DNA of 64,000 nucleotides from Ketogulonicigenium robustum (GTDB lineage Bacteria > Pseudomonadota > Alphaproteobacteria > Rhodobacterales > Rhodobacteraceae): the NCBI RefSeq assembly GCF_002117445.1, contig NZ_CP019937.1, forward strand, positions 1,427,501 through 1,491,500, written 5' to 3'. The translations under genes were made by a program, and so were the position numbers. This document shows positions 18,366-29,452 of the stretch, in pieces. Every line of letters starts with the position of its first letter. Within the stretch, counting starts at the first letter, position 1. Under the pieces are notes generated by a model. It was not told the origin of the DNA and ran no database searches. It saw only the letters and a list, made by a program, of their open reading frames with translations.

Positions 18366-20314
18366 GGCTACGCTACTTCAGCCTCGGATTTTTGACCCAG
18401 CGGCGGGTGCGGCGCATCATGGCGTTGGCGGGGTATGATCTGCGCGCTGGCTGGCCGCGCGAAAACGACGGTATCGCCGTTTGGGGTGCGACGCGGGTTA
18501 GCCAGCGCGGGCGTAAAGTTGCAGCGATGACGGGGCGGCCCTTAATCACAGTCGAAGATGCCTTCCTGCGATCTGTTCTGACAGGGCGGTCAGGCGCGCC
18601 AACGATGGGGTTGTTGATCGATAGCCAAGGGCTGCACTTCGACCCGCAACGCCCCTCGGCCTTGGAAAGCTGCCTGCAGACCATAACCTTGACCGCGCCC
18701 GAGCAGGCCCGCGCCGCAACCTTGATCGACCGTATCCGCAGGCGGGGCCTGTCGAAATATAACGCGCACGACCCCGATCTAGCGCCGCCGCAAGCGGGCT
18801 ATGTGCTGGTCATCGACCAAACGGCGGGCGATGCCGCCGTCCGTGTCAGCGGCGGTGATCGCGCTGCGTTTTTGGCCATGCTGCAGGCCGCGCGCGCTGA
18901 AAACCCCGGCGCGCGCATTTTGGTCCGCAGCCACCCCGAGACCACCGCGGGCCAGCGCGGCGGTCACTTCACCGCCGCTGATTTGCGCGACGGCGAAGCT
19001 TTTGCAGACGGGCCCTACGCACCCTATCACCTGCTGAAAGACGCGCAGCGCGTCTATACCTTTTCATCGCAAATGGGGTTCGAGGCGATCTTGGCAGGGC
19101 ACCACCCCGTGATTTTCGGACAGCCGTTCTATGCCGGATGGGGCCTAAGCGACGATCGCAACCCGCCGCCGCGTCGCAGCCGCACCCTGTCCGTCGCGCA
19201 GCTTTTCACCGCCGCAATGATCCGCGTACCGATCTGGTATGACCCCCATACCGATAGCCTGTGCCAGATCGAAACCGTGCTCGATAACCTCGAGGCCGAC
19301 CAGAGGGCCTGGCGTGAAGACCGCGCAGGTTGGCGTGCGCTCGGCATGCGGCTGTGGAAACGCGCGCCCTTGCAGCGCGCTTTCGGGCGCTACAAGCCCG
19401 TCCGCTTCGCGGGCGCTGCGGAGGGTCGGCGGACGATGGTATGGGCCAATAAATACATGCCCGACATGGGGCCCGCCGTTCGGGTCGAAGACGGATTCAT
19501 CCGCTCGCGCGGGCTGGGGGCAGAACTGGTGCCTGCAGCCTCGCTGGTACTCGACGATCTGGGAATTTACTACGACCCCACCCAGCCCTCGCGCCTAGAG
19601 GCGATGATAGCAGCCCCCGTGTCGTCCGACGACTGCGCACGCGCCGCGGCGCTGCGCCACCAGCTGCTGCAAGCGGGGGTCAGCAAATACAATTTGACCG
19701 GTGCCGCCATGCCCCCACTGCCCACCGGACGCCGTATCCTCGTCCCCGGTCAGGTCGAAGACGACGCCTCGATCCGCTTGGGGGCTGGCACGGTGCGCAC
19801 CAACGCGGCGCTGCTGGCAGCCGTACGCGCCGCGAACCCCGACGCCATTCTGGTCTGGAAACCCCACCCCGATGTGGAAGCGGGCCTGCGCCCGGGCAAA
19901 GTTGAAAACCCCGCACAATGGGCGGATGTAACGCTGGACCGCGTGGACGCCGCCGCAGCCATCGACGCGGTGGACGAGGTTTGGACAATGACCTCTACCC
20001 TCGGGTTCGAAGCGCTGCTGCGCGGCAAGCCTGTGACCTGCTTTGGCACGCCGTTCTACGCTGGTTGGGGCCTGACGCGCGATATGTCGCCCGCCCCTGC
20101 ACGGCGCACGGCACGCCCAGATCTCGACAGCTTCACCCACGCGGTGCTGATCCGCTATCCGCGTTATTTCCACCCTGAAACCGCCATGCCCTGCCCGCCC
20201 GAGGCAGTCGTCGACTGGCTGAAACGCGGCAACGCGCCGCCGCGCGGGCCGTTCAACCGCATCATCGCCAAAGCACAAGGTGCGCTGGCGGGCTGGGCGT
20301 GGATTTGGCGCTAG
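18362..20314 (+). CDS. kpsC: Capsule polysaccharide beta-Kdo transferase KpsC-like (two tandem domains)
   Basis: Protein of 650 residues with the two tandem Kdo-transferase modules of KpsC (about 1-320 and 325-650). The duplication is visible as repeated motifs: VEDAFLRSV versus VEDGFIRSRGLG, LIDSQGLHFDPQRPS versus LDDLGIYYDPTQPSRLE, GLSKYN versus GVSKYN, and QPFYAGWGL versus TPFYAGWGL. KpsC extends the linker after KpsS, alternating beta-2,4 and beta-2,7 linkages. Translation is coupled to kpsS by an ATGA overlap. It is convergent with nrdR. Confidence 0.92.
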   Translation: MRLRYFSLGFLTQRRVRRIMALAGYDLRAGWPRENDGIAVWGATRVSQRGRKVAAMTGRPLITVEDAFLRSVLTGRSGAPTMGLLIDSQGLHFDPQRPSALESCLQTITLTAPEQARAATLIDRIRRRGLSKYNAHDPDLAPPQAGYVLVIDQTAGDAAVRVSGGDRAAFLAMLQAARAENPGARILVRSHPETTAGQRGGHFTAADLRDGEAFADGPYAPYHLLKDAQRVYTFSSQMGFEAILAGHHPVIFGQPFYAGWGLSDDRNPPPRRSRTLSVAQLFTAAMIRVPIWYDPHTDSLCQIETVLDNLEADQRAWREDRAGWRALGMRLWKRAPLQRAFGRYKPVRFAGAAEGRRTMVWANKYMPDMGPAVRVEDGFIRSRGLGAELVPAASLVLDDLGIYYDPTQPSRLEAMIAAPVSSDDCARAAALRHQLLQAGVSKYNLTGAAMPPLPTGRRILVPGQVEDDASIRLGAGTVRTNAALLAAVRAANPDAILVWKPHPDVEAGLRPGKVENPAQWADVTLDRVDAAAAIDAVDEVWTMTSTLGFEALLRGKPVTCFGTPFYAGWGLTRDMSPAPARRTARPDLDSFTHAVLIRYPRYFHPETAMPCPPEAVVDWLKRGNAPPRGPFNRIIAKAQGALAGWAWIWR

Positions 20315-20329
20315 GGCTGGCCGCTGCCC

Positions 20330-20794
20330 TCAGTCGCCCTTGGCGATGGGGCGCAGCTCGGCCATGAATTTATCGAAATCGTCGACCGCTTGGAAGTTCC
20401 GGTAGACGCTGGCAAACCGCACATAGGCCACCGTATCAAGGCGCGCGAGCGTCTCCATCACGATCTCGCCGATCTGCTTGGACGACACCTCGGCATCGCC
20501 TAGGCTTTCCAAACGGCGCACGATACCCGAAATCATCTGGTCGATCCGCTCGGCATCGCTGACGCGCTTTTGCACGGCGATCTTGACAGAGCGCTCCAGC
20601 TTGGTGCGGTCGAAATCTTCGCGGCGGCCGTTCGATTTCAGGACAGTCAAATCGCGCAGTTGCACCCGCTCATACGTGGTGAAGCGACCCGCACACGCAG
20701 CACAGAAGCGCCGCCGACGGATAGCGACGTGATCCTCTGCCGGGCGGGAATCCTTCACTTGGGTGTCAACATTTCCGCAAAAGGGGCAGCGCAT
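20330..20794 (-). CDS. nrdR: Transcriptional repressor NrdR
   Basis: Repressor of ribonucleotide reductase genes, 154 residues. The zinc ribbon has Cys3, Cys6, Cys31 and Cys34. The ATP-cone domain begins around residue 48 ([20 protein letters not shown]) and senses ATP/dATP. In this group the gene often neighbours ribD or glyA; here it follows a DEDDh exonuclease on the same strand after 85 bases. No nrd gene is in the window. Standard length, high confidence. Confidence 0.97.
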   Translation of the reverse strand: MRCPFCGNVDTQVKDSRPAEDHVAIRRRRFCAACAGRFTTYERVQLRDLTVLKSNGRREDFDRTKLERSVKIAVQKRVSDAERIDQMISGIVRRLESLGDAEVSSKQIGEIVMETLARLDTVAYVRFASVYRNFQAVDDFDKFMAELRPIAKGD

Positions 20795-20879
20795 GTCTTG
20801 ATCTATCCTCTGGCAGCGAAGTTATCCACAGGCGTGACTATAGCACCCCCGCCCCGCTTGGATAGAGGGAACCGTGCAG

Positions 20880-21488
20880 TTACCGCACGGCAGAGCCTTG
20901 ATTTCGCAGGGCTGACGGCTTGCGGACTAAATCGCTGTACGGCAGGCCTGTGCGGCTTTCCGCCCGCAAGACGACTTCTGCCGCAGCACGGGCATCCTCG
21001 CCCGCGTCGTGGTGGCGAAATTCCAACCCGAGGGCCTTTTTCAGGTTTCCCAACCCATGCCCCCCGCCAGCACCCTTCAGTTCGGGCCAAACGCGCCGCG
21101 CCAGTGTCACACTATCAGCCCAAGTCCATTCAGGCGGCTCCAGTGCAGCGCGCGCAGCCGCTGCCGCAAAGCAGCGGCTGTCAAAGGTCGAATGTTGGAA
21201 AATCGTATATCGCGCCAAAAGTGGGCTTAAGGCGCGAAAGGTCGGCGCAAACTTCGGCGCGCCCACAACGGCAGCGGGCCGGATGCCGTGCACAGCGATA
21301 TTGTTCGATGAAAACCGATCCTGCGGGTCGATCAACGAGACCCAGACCTCGATCGAGTTATCGGGCCGCACCCCGGCGATGCCAATTTGGCAAATGCTGT
21401 GCGCACTATAATTCGCGGTTTCGACGTCGAGTGCCAGGAACCGAAAGGGGCCGGAAAGCATTGGCATCAAAATCCACAAATTGAACAT
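20880..21488 (-). CDS. DEDDh 3'-5' exonuclease (DnaQ-like)
   Basis: Exonuclease-fold protein of about 202 residues. The DEDDh active site is assigned as follows: Asp and Glu in FLALDVETAN, Asp in FQHSTFDSRCF, and His plus final Asp in HHDAGEDA. The ...NNIAVHGI element matches the linker motif seen in polymerase III epsilon relatives. It is not the replicative epsilon subunit by length and lacks a clear C-terminal clamp motif. Start uncertain: ATG 21488 is buried in a hairpin with the rpoD end, and ATG 21467 or 21461 would leave the conserved domain intact. It lies downstream of rpoD. Confidence 0.82.
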   Translation of the reverse strand: MFNLWILMPMLSGPFRFLALDVETANYSAHSICQIGIAGVRPDNSIEVWVSLIDPQDRFSSNNIAVHGIRPAAVVGAPKFAPTFRALSPLLARYTIFQHSTFDSRCFAAAAARAALEPPEWTWADSVTLARRVWPELKGAGGGHGLGNLKKALGLEFRHHDAGEDARAAAEVVLRAESRTGLPYSDLVRKPSALRNQGSAVR

Positions 21489-21517
21489 CCCCCAACAGGT
21501 TACGCCGCCGGGGGATG
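21486..21517 (-). repeat. Hairpin between rpoD and the exonuclease gene
   Basis: Arms CATCCCCC (21486-21493) and GGGGGATG (21510-21517) pair perfectly in the minus-strand transcript. The arm at 21486-21493 contains the first ATG of the exonuclease frame. It is followed by UUCAAUUUG, a weak U-tract, so it may partly terminate rpoD transcripts and mask that start codon. Confidence 0.5.
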
Positions 21518-21524
21518 CTGATTT

Positions 21525-23504
<1,980 letters not shown>

Positions 23505-23595
23505 GATGGCTCCCTTGCAGGTAGTGAACGCGGGCGGATTTCCCCACCTACGGCATATTCAATTCAGCCCGAGGCACCTGCCCCGCGCCACGAAT

Positions 23596-23659
23596 GGGCG
23601 AATCACGCTTATCGGCCCGAATCAACCCCGAACACGGGTGATTCGCAACTGATTCGCCC
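23596..23659. promoter_or_regulatory. Nested inverted repeats with four GANTC sites upstream of rpoD
   Basis: GGGCGAATCA (23596-23605) and TGATTCGCCC (23650-23659) are perfect 10-base inverted repeats. Nested inside are CGAATCA (23618-23624) and TGATTCG (23639-23645). All four contain a GANTC, the CcrM methylation sequence. The block lies 92-155 bases before the rpoD ATG and after the dnaG stop. Confidence 0.6.
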
Positions 23660-23716
23660 CTAAACTATCACACTGCGTGCCAGTGTTGCGCCCATTGCCC
23701 GTTTGCGGGCGTTGCG

Positions 23717-25699
23717 CTAGGCCTTTTCAGCCCCGCCAGACTTGTCGATCCGCGCCAAAAGCGCATCAAAAGCGTCCAGCTCGTCACGGTTCAAGCGCGC
23801 GCCATTGGCCCCGATTTCGTAGGCGGCTTTATCGTCGTCATCGCCGCGCCCCGCGCGGTCCAATGCCTGCGCCGCGCGCCCCAGACGGAAAGTGACAGTC
23901 TCGCCGGGCAAGTCCTCCCAATCCTCTAGTGCTTCTTCGATCTCGCGGGCGTGGCCACGGCGGGCGTTCAGCTTTGCAAGCTCTTCCGCCAAACACATGC
24001 GCGCGGTCTCGATATCGCCTGCCCTACGCACGGCAGGTGAAATAGCCACATGGCGCTCGGCGAACAGCCTTTCAAGGGGGGCGTCGCCAATTGCCGTAAC
24101 AATGGCATCGCGCAGATCGGGTTGATCGATGGCCCGCAGTATCGCGCCGCGCAGGGCCTGATGATCGGGGCGGTGGCAGGCCATCCGCTCCAGCTCGGTC
24201 TCGAATTCTGGCAAGATGGCAGGACAGTTGATGACGGTTGCCAGAATCACGGCTTCGCGCAGGCTGTCTTGGTCGTCCATATTGCGCGCCAAAATAGACG
24301 CCCGCACGGCGGCTGTCGGCAGCCCCGGCGCAGCTGGTGCGCCGCGCCCCTTGGCGCGCGGGGTCCACGGCGCATCGCGGCCGCGGCCCACAGGCGCAGC
24401 CACTGCAGCGGGCACTGTGCCGAACAGGCCCTGCCGCAGGCGGTTAATCTCCTCGCCGTAATGCGCCTTGATCGAGGGGTCGCGGATGGTGCGGATCAGC
24501 GCGCGCAGTTGCTTGTCCAGCGCAGCACGCCGTTCGGGGCTATCGAAAACCTTGCCGTCGGTTTCGCGCTGCCACATCAAGCGCACCATCGGCAGCGCGC
24601 CGTCGATCACCGCCTGCATCGCGCCGCGCCCTTTGGCCTTGATCAGATCGTCCGGGTCCTGCCCCTCGGGCATGATGGCGAAACGCAAGCCCTTACCAGC
24701 CTCCAGCAGCGGTAGCGCCAGATCGATCACCCGCAACGCAGCCCGTAGGCCCGCCGTATCGCCATCCAGCGCGATGATAGGCTCGTCCGCAATGCGCCAC
24801 ATCAGCGCCAGTTGATCAGCCGTTACCGCCGTCCCCAAAGGCGCGACGGCTGCGTGGAAACCCGCCTCGGACAGGGCGATCACGTCCATATACCCTTCGG
24901 CGACGATCAGCGGGTGGCCCTTGCCTGCGGCTTCGCGGGCGGGGCCGATATTGAACAGACTGCGGCCCTTGTCGAATAGCGCCGTTTCAGGGCCGTTCAG
25001 GTATTTTGCGCGGGCGTTCGGGTCCATCGCCCGCCCGCCCAGGCTGATCGCGCGCCCGCGTGCATCGCGAATGGGAAAGATGATGCGCCCGCGAAAACGG
25101 TCATAGGGTTGCCCGCCATCGTCGGGTTTGATCACCAACCCCGCATCGACCATCAGGTCGGGGGCCACGCCCTTATCCGTCAGATGACGCAGCAGGCCCG
25201 TGCGATTATCGGGCGCGAACCCCAACCCCCACCGGTCCCACGCCTCGGACGAGAGGCCGCGGCGCTGCAGATAGGCCCGCGCAGCCTCGCCCGCTTGCGT
25301 CTTTAGCTGCATGCGAAACACCTGCACGGCCTGTTCCATCACATCAGCCAACTGGGTGCGGCGGTCAGCGCGCTGCTGGGCCTGCGGGTCGCGCGCGGGC
25401 ATCTGCATGCCAGCCTCGCGCGCCAAAATCTCGACAGCCTCGGCAAAGCCAACGTTCTCGGTTTCGCGCACGAATGAAATCGCGTCGCCCTTCGCGTGGC
25501 ACCCGAAGCAATAATAATAGCCCTTGCGGTCATCGACGTGGAAGCTGGCCGATTTTTCCTGATGGAAGGGACACGGCGCCCACATGTCCCCCTTGCCCGG
25601 GTTCGACTTGCGCCGATCCCAGACCACTTTGCGCCCGACCACCTGTGCCAATGACAGGCGGCCTCGCAGCTCATCTAGAAAACCTGCAGGAAGACTCAT
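23717..25699 (-). CDS. dnaG: DNA primase DnaG
   Basis: Replicative primase of 660 residues that makes RNA primers for DNA polymerase III. The CHC2-type zinc finger lies in CPFHQEKSASFHVDD with a second half YYYCFGCHAKGD near residues 40-65. The TOPRIM catalytic domain contains EGYMDVIAL (Glu) and LDGDTAG (Asp pair). The C-terminal third is the less conserved DnaB-interaction domain. ATG 25699 (MSLPAGFLDELRGR) was selected over the upstream ATG at 25750, which adds 17 residues not seen in the family. rpoD follows 212 bases downstream. Confidence 0.97.
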   Translation of the reverse strand: MSLPAGFLDELRGRLSLAQVVGRKVVWDRRKSNPGKGDMWAPCPFHQEKSASFHVDDRKGYYYCFGCHAKGDAISFVRETENVGFAEAVEILAREAGMQMPARDPQAQQRADRRTQLADVMEQAVQVFRMQLKTQAGEAARAYLQRRGLSSEAWDRWGLGFAPDNRTGLLRHLTDKGVAPDLMVDAGLVIKPDDGGQPYDRFRGRIIFPIRDARGRAISLGGRAMDPNARAKYLNGPETALFDKGRSLFNIGPAREAAGKGHPLIVAEGYMDVIALSEAGFHAAVAPLGTAVTADQLALMWRIADEPIIALDGDTAGLRAALRVIDLALPLLEAGKGLRFAIMPEGQDPDDLIKAKGRGAMQAVIDGALPMVRLMWQRETDGKVFDSPERRAALDKQLRALIRTIRDPSIKAHYGEEINRLRQGLFGTVPAAVAAPVGRGRDAPWTPRAKGRGAPAAPGLPTAAVRASILARNMDDQDSLREAVILATVINCPAILPEFETELERMACHRPDHQALRGAILRAIDQPDLRDAIVTAIGDAPLERLFAERHVAISPAVRRAGDIETARMCLAEELAKLNARRGHAREIEEALEDWEDLPGETVTFRLGRAAQALDRAGRGDDDDKAAYEIGANGARLNRDELDAFDALLARIDKSGGAEKA

Positions 25700-25824
25700 G
25701 GCGCTAATATCGTATCGCCCCCGCCCCGTGTAAAGGCGTGGCGCACGCATGCCTCAGCGGCATTGCAATGGGGCAGCGCATCTCGTAGAGTTTTCCTATC
25801 TTCCACAAGGTCAAACAGGACCCC

Positions 25825-27108
25825 GTGTTAACAGAAATATTCATCGTGGTCGCGCTGACCCTGCTGAACGGCGCGCTGGCCATGTCCGAGCTTGCCGTCG
25901 TATCATCGCGGCGCGCCAAACTTAAAAGCCTGTCCGAGGCTGGCAAGACCGGCGCAACCACCGCATTGCAACTGGCAGAAGACCCCGGACGTTTCCTTTC
26001 AACAGTGCAAATCGGCATTACCGCCGTCGGCGTCCTGTCGGGTGCGTTTTCGGGGGCCACGCTGGGCCTTCGGCTGACCGGCTGGCTGGCCAGCATGGGC
26101 ATGGCCCAAAATCTGGCAGACGTTCTGGGCGTGGCGGTGGTTGTGATTTCAATCACTTACCTGTCGTTGATCGTTGGCGAGCTGGTGCCCAAGCAAATCG
26201 CCCTGCGCGACCCTGAAGGGGTGGCCGTGCGCGTCGCCCCGCTGATGAAAATCCTCTCGCGCGTGGCGGCACCCATTGTGTGGTTCCTCGACCTGTCGGG
26301 CCGCACGGTACTGCGCTTGCTGGGCCAATCGGGCCAGCAAGATCAGGCCGTGACCGAGGAAGAGGTTCGCGTGATCTTGTCCGAGGCGCGTGACCAAGGC
26401 GTGATCGAAAGCGAAGAAGGCGAGATGCTGTCAGGCGTCATGCGCTTGGCCGACCGTAACGCCCGCGGCCTGATGACCCCACGCCGCGAGGTCGAGTTTC
26501 TTGATCTGGAAACTCCGGTCGAGGACATCATCCCGACCATCCAAGCCATCGGCCGCCCGCGTATTCCGGTGCGCGCCCGCGAAACCGATGAAGTTTTGGG
26601 CATCCTCTACCTGACGGATGCGGTCGGTGCGATTGCCCGCGGCGAGGCGCTGGACCTGCGCGCCATGATCCGCGAGGTTCCGGTCGTCTACGAAAGTGCC
26701 GACGCGCTGAACGTGATCGAGATTTTGCGCAAGTCCGCGAACCACATGGCCCTCGTCTATGACGAATACGGCAGCTTTGAGGGGCTAATCACCACGGGTG
26801 ACATTCTGGAGGCGATCACGGGCACCTTCCAGGAATCCGTGGCCGAGGAACCCGCCTTCGTCACGCGCGAAGACGGCAGCCATTTGGTCGCCGGCTGGAT
26901 GCCGGCCGACGAATTCTGCGACCGTATCGGCATCCCGCGCGATCTTGCGGGCGATTACGAAACCGTCGCAGGCTTGGTGCTGAACCACCTGCACCACCTG
27001 CCCCAACTGGGCGATACGGTCGAAGCCGGTGGCTGGAAGTTCGAGGTAGTGGATCTGGATGGCAGACGGATCGACAAGATCCTCGTCAGCGAAGTGCCCC
27101 GCGAATAA
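25825..27108 (+). CDS. Hemolysin-family membrane protein (CNNM + CBS pair + CorC domain)
   Basis: Protein of 427 residues with an N-terminal CNNM/DUF21 transmembrane domain (about 1-180, four helices), two CBS domains (about 200-330, including LMTPRREVEFLD and MALVYDEYGSFEGLITTGDIL) and a C-terminal CorC_HlyC FAD-binding-like domain. Such proteins, misnamed hemolysins, are linked to magnesium/cobalt efflux or homeostasis. The start is GTG 25825, with CAGGA seven bases before it. A strong terminator follows the stop. It is divergent from dnaG. Confidence 0.9.
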   Translation: MLTEIFIVVALTLLNGALAMSELAVVSSRRAKLKSLSEAGKTGATTALQLAEDPGRFLSTVQIGITAVGVLSGAFSGATLGLRLTGWLASMGMAQNLADVLGVAVVVISITYLSLIVGELVPKQIALRDPEGVAVRVAPLMKILSRVAAPIVWFLDLSGRTVLRLLGQSGQQDQAVTEEEVRVILSEARDQGVIESEEGEMLSGVMRLADRNARGLMTPRREVEFLDLETPVEDIIPTIQAIGRPRIPVRARETDEVLGILYLTDAVGAIARGEALDLRAMIREVPVVYESADALNVIEILRKSANHMALVYDEYGSFEGLITTGDILEAITGTFQESVAEEPAFVTREDGSHLVAGWMPADEFCDRIGIPRDLAGDYETVAGLVLNHLHHLPQLGDTVEAGGWKFEVVDLDGRRIDKILVSEVPRE

Positions 27109-27113
27109 AATGC

Positions 27114-27140
27114 AAAAGGCGCCCCAAGCGGGCGCCTTTT
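27114..27140. terminator. Bidirectional intrinsic terminator
   Basis: Perfect 11-bp stem AAAAGGCGCCC (27114-27124) with GGGCGCCTTTT (27130-27140) around a CAAGC loop. The A and T runs are inside the stem, so the element reads the same on both strands and serves the two convergent genes around it. Confidence 0.92.
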
Positions 27141-27165
27141 CATTTGGGGGTATGGCACGGCCAGA

Positions 27166-27939
27166 TCAGATTGACGCGTCAGCGCGGCGCAGCCAATCCA
27201 GCCCCATCTCTGTCGAGCGTGCGGGAATATATTCGCCGCTGACCCAGCCATCATAACCGTCGGCGTCTAGCAGGTCGAAAAAGGCTTTGTCGTCAAACCC
27301 CTCGCCCGCAGGTTCGGCCCGTTCGGGGTACGAGGCCACCTGAACGTGGCTGACCAGATGGCCGTAGGCCTTCCACGCGTCGATCACCGACCCCGCGATT
27401 GCCGCGACATGATAGGTGTCGAACTGCAGTCCCAGATTATCGGCACCAACCTCGGCAATAATAGCGTCGGCGCGGCCAAGGTCGTTCAAAAAATACCCTG
27501 CCACATCCTCGCGCGATTTCGGCTCGATCGTCAGCCGCACCGGCAGGTTCGCCACCTCGGCACAGGCCCAACGCAGGTTGTCGACCATGGTCGCATGGGC
27601 AACATCACCGTCTGCCGCGCCCGCCATCACCTGAATGCGCAGCGCGCCCATGGCATTAGCAACACGCAGCGCGCGCTGAAAATCGCGGCGAAAGTTCATC
27701 TCGCCCCCGGGCACTGCGGCAAAACCGCGGGGGCGCCCCGTGTAATTGGGCGGCGGCGCATTCATCGCCACCAGATCCATTTTATACTGACGCAGGCGGC
27801 TTAGCACCTCGACAGCGGAATATTCATACGGAAATAATATTTCTACGCCTTTGAACCCAGCCGCGCTTGCTGCGGCGAACCGGTCCATAAACTCCAGTTC
27901 ATTGAACAACAGAGTTAGATTGGCAGCAAACTTTGGCAT
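27166..27939 (-). CDS. Hydroxypyruvate isomerase family protein
   Basis: TIM-barrel sugar isomerase of 257 residues (Hyi/OtnI group of the xylose isomerase-like superfamily). It starts with FAANLTLLFNELEFMDRF, typical of Hyi. Likely metal ligands are Glu in TIEPKSRED, Asp and His in LQFDTYH, and Glu in SGEYIP. Hyi converts hydroxypyruvate to tartronate semialdehyde in glyoxylate metabolism, while OtnI acts on 2-oxo-tetronate. No gcl, glxR or otn genes flank it, so the substrate is open. It faces a transaldolase-like gene across a 148-base divergent gap. Confidence 0.82.
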   Translation of the reverse strand: MPKFAANLTLLFNELEFMDRFAAASAAGFKGVEILFPYEYSAVEVLSRLRQYKMDLVAMNAPPPNYTGRPRGFAAVPGGEMNFRRDFQRALRVANAMGALRIQVMAGAADGDVAHATMVDNLRWACAEVANLPVRLTIEPKSREDVAGYFLNDLGRADAIIAEVGADNLGLQFDTYHVAAIAGSVIDAWKAYGHLVSHVQVASYPERAEPAGEGFDDKAFFDLLDADGYDGWVSGEYIPARSTEMGLDWLRRADASI

Positions 27940-28087
27940 CTAACACTCATACACTCAACATCAATCCGGTCGGTAGACCGCCGTTGTAGCCGCAAGTCAA
28001 CCTTACAATGTAATCAGGGGTTCACGCGAAGGCCCCAATCAGGTAAATGCCCAACCAAAGCGCCATGTGTCATCAGGGAAGACAAAT

Positions 28088-28741
28088 ATGAAATTCTTCG
28101 TCGATACCGCCGTCATCGAAGAGATCCGCGAGCTGAACGATCTGGGTATGGTTGACGGTGTCACCACCAACCCCTCGCTGATTCTGAAGTCGGGCCGCAA
28201 CATCCTCGAGGTGACCCGCGAGATCTGTGACATCGTCTCCGGCCCCGTCTCGGCCGAGGTCGTTGCCACCAAAGCCGACGATATGATCGCCGAAGGCCGC
28301 AAGCTGGCCGCGATCGCGCCGAACATCGCCGTGAAAGTGCCACTGACGTGGGACGGCCTGAAGACCTGTAAAGTCCTGTCGGACGAAGGCTTCATGGTCA
28401 ACGTCACACTGTGCTTCTCGGCCAATCAGGCGCTGCTGGCGGCCAAAGCCGGTGCGACGTTCATTTCGCCCTTTATCGGCCGACTGGACGACCAGAACAT
28501 CGACGGGCTGGACCTGATCGAAGATATCCGTACCATCTACGACAATTACGACTTCCAGACCCAAATTCTGGCCGCATCGATCCGCTCGGTGAACCACATG
28601 TCGGATTGCGCCAAGATCGGTGCCGATGTGGCGACCGCACCGGCCAAGGTGATCAAGTCGATGGCGAACCACATCCTGACCGACAAGGGTCTGGAACAAT
28701 TCATGGCCGACTGGGCCAAAACGGGGCAGAGCATCATCTGA
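28088..28741 (+). CDS. fsa: Transaldolase-like fructose-6-phosphate aldolase
   Basis: Short transaldolase/FSA (TalC/MipB-type) enzyme of 217 residues. The N-terminus MKFFVDTA, the [11 protein letters not shown] motif and the Schiff-base lysine region [15 protein letters not shown] (Lys near 85) are the family's marks. [13 protein letters not shown] and the final [13 protein letters not shown] complete the barrel. It is either the non-oxidative pentose phosphate transaldolase or an FSA; the two cannot be separated with certainty by eye. AGGGAAG precedes ATG 28088, so the longer frame from 28067 is rejected. The DUF484 gene starts directly after its stop. Confidence 0.92.
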   Translation: MKFFVDTAVIEEIRELNDLGMVDGVTTNPSLILKSGRNILEVTREICDIVSGPVSAEVVATKADDMIAEGRKLAAIAPNIAVKVPLTWDGLKTCKVLSDEGFMVNVTLCFSANQALLAAKAGATFISPFIGRLDDQNIDGLDLIEDIRTIYDNYDFQTQILAASIRSVNHMSDCAKIGADVATAPAKVIKSMANHILTDKGLEQFMADWAKTGQSII

Positions 28742-29452
28742 ATGACCGACGACCTCTCTCGCATTGATGACGCGCTACGCACGCGCATTTTGGCTGATCC
28801 CGCGCTGCTGCTCGAGGATCAGGACATTATGCGCGCGCTGGTGGCGGCGAACGACAAGGCCATGGGCCAGAACGTCGTCGACCTGCGCGGCATCGCGATG
28901 GAGCGTTTGGAAGAAAGGCTCGACCGTCTGGAAGACGCCCACCGTTCGGTGATCGCCGCCGCCTACGAAAATCTTGCGGGCACGAACATGATCCATCGGG
29001 CAGCGCTCGCGCTGCTCGATCCGCTCGATTTCAACGCGTTCATCGCGTATCTATCGCAAGACCTACCCACGATCCTGCGGCTCGACAGCGTCCAACTGGT
29101 GCTAGAAGGGGCCGAGGGTGAGGCCGCTGCCATCATCGGGCGCATCGCACCCGCCGTTGTCGCAACTGGCCCGGGCTTTGTCGACCACTACCTGACCGAG
29201 GGGCGCGCCCACTCGCCCCGCCCCGTCACGCTGCGCCAAATTGCCTATGGCAACGAAGGTCTATACGGCGCGCAGGCTGCGCATATCCAGTCCGAGGCTT
29301 GCTTGCGGCTGGACTTGGGTGAAAGCCGCCGCCCCGCATTAGTGCTGCTAGGGTCCGAGGACCCCCACCATTTCGACCCGCAACACGGCACCGAACTTCT
29401 CAGCTTTTTCGGTGGCATGCTGGAACGCAGCATGCGCCATTGGCTGAAATGA
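28742..29452 (+). CDS. DUF484 family protein
   Basis: Protein of 236 residues with an N-terminal coiled-coil-like helix (FLADPALLLEDQDIMRAL-type beginning, then about 40-80) and a GAF-like C-terminal domain ending in LSFFGGMLERSMRHWL. DUF484 proteins regularly precede xerC in proteobacteria, as here, but their role is not established. It begins immediately after the aldolase stop, and its own stop overlaps the xerC start (ATGA), so the three genes look like one transcription unit. Confidence 0.9.
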   Translation: MTDDLSRIDDALRTRILADPALLLEDQDIMRALVAANDKAMGQNVVDLRGIAMERLEERLDRLEDAHRSVIAAAYENLAGTNMIHRAALALLDPLDFNAFIAYLSQDLPTILRLDSVQLVLEGAEGEAAAIIGRIAPAVVATGPGFVDHYLTEGRAHSPRPVTLRQIAYGNEGLYGAQAAHIQSEACLRLDLGESRRPALVLLGSEDPHHFDPQHGTELLSFFGGMLERSMRHWLK

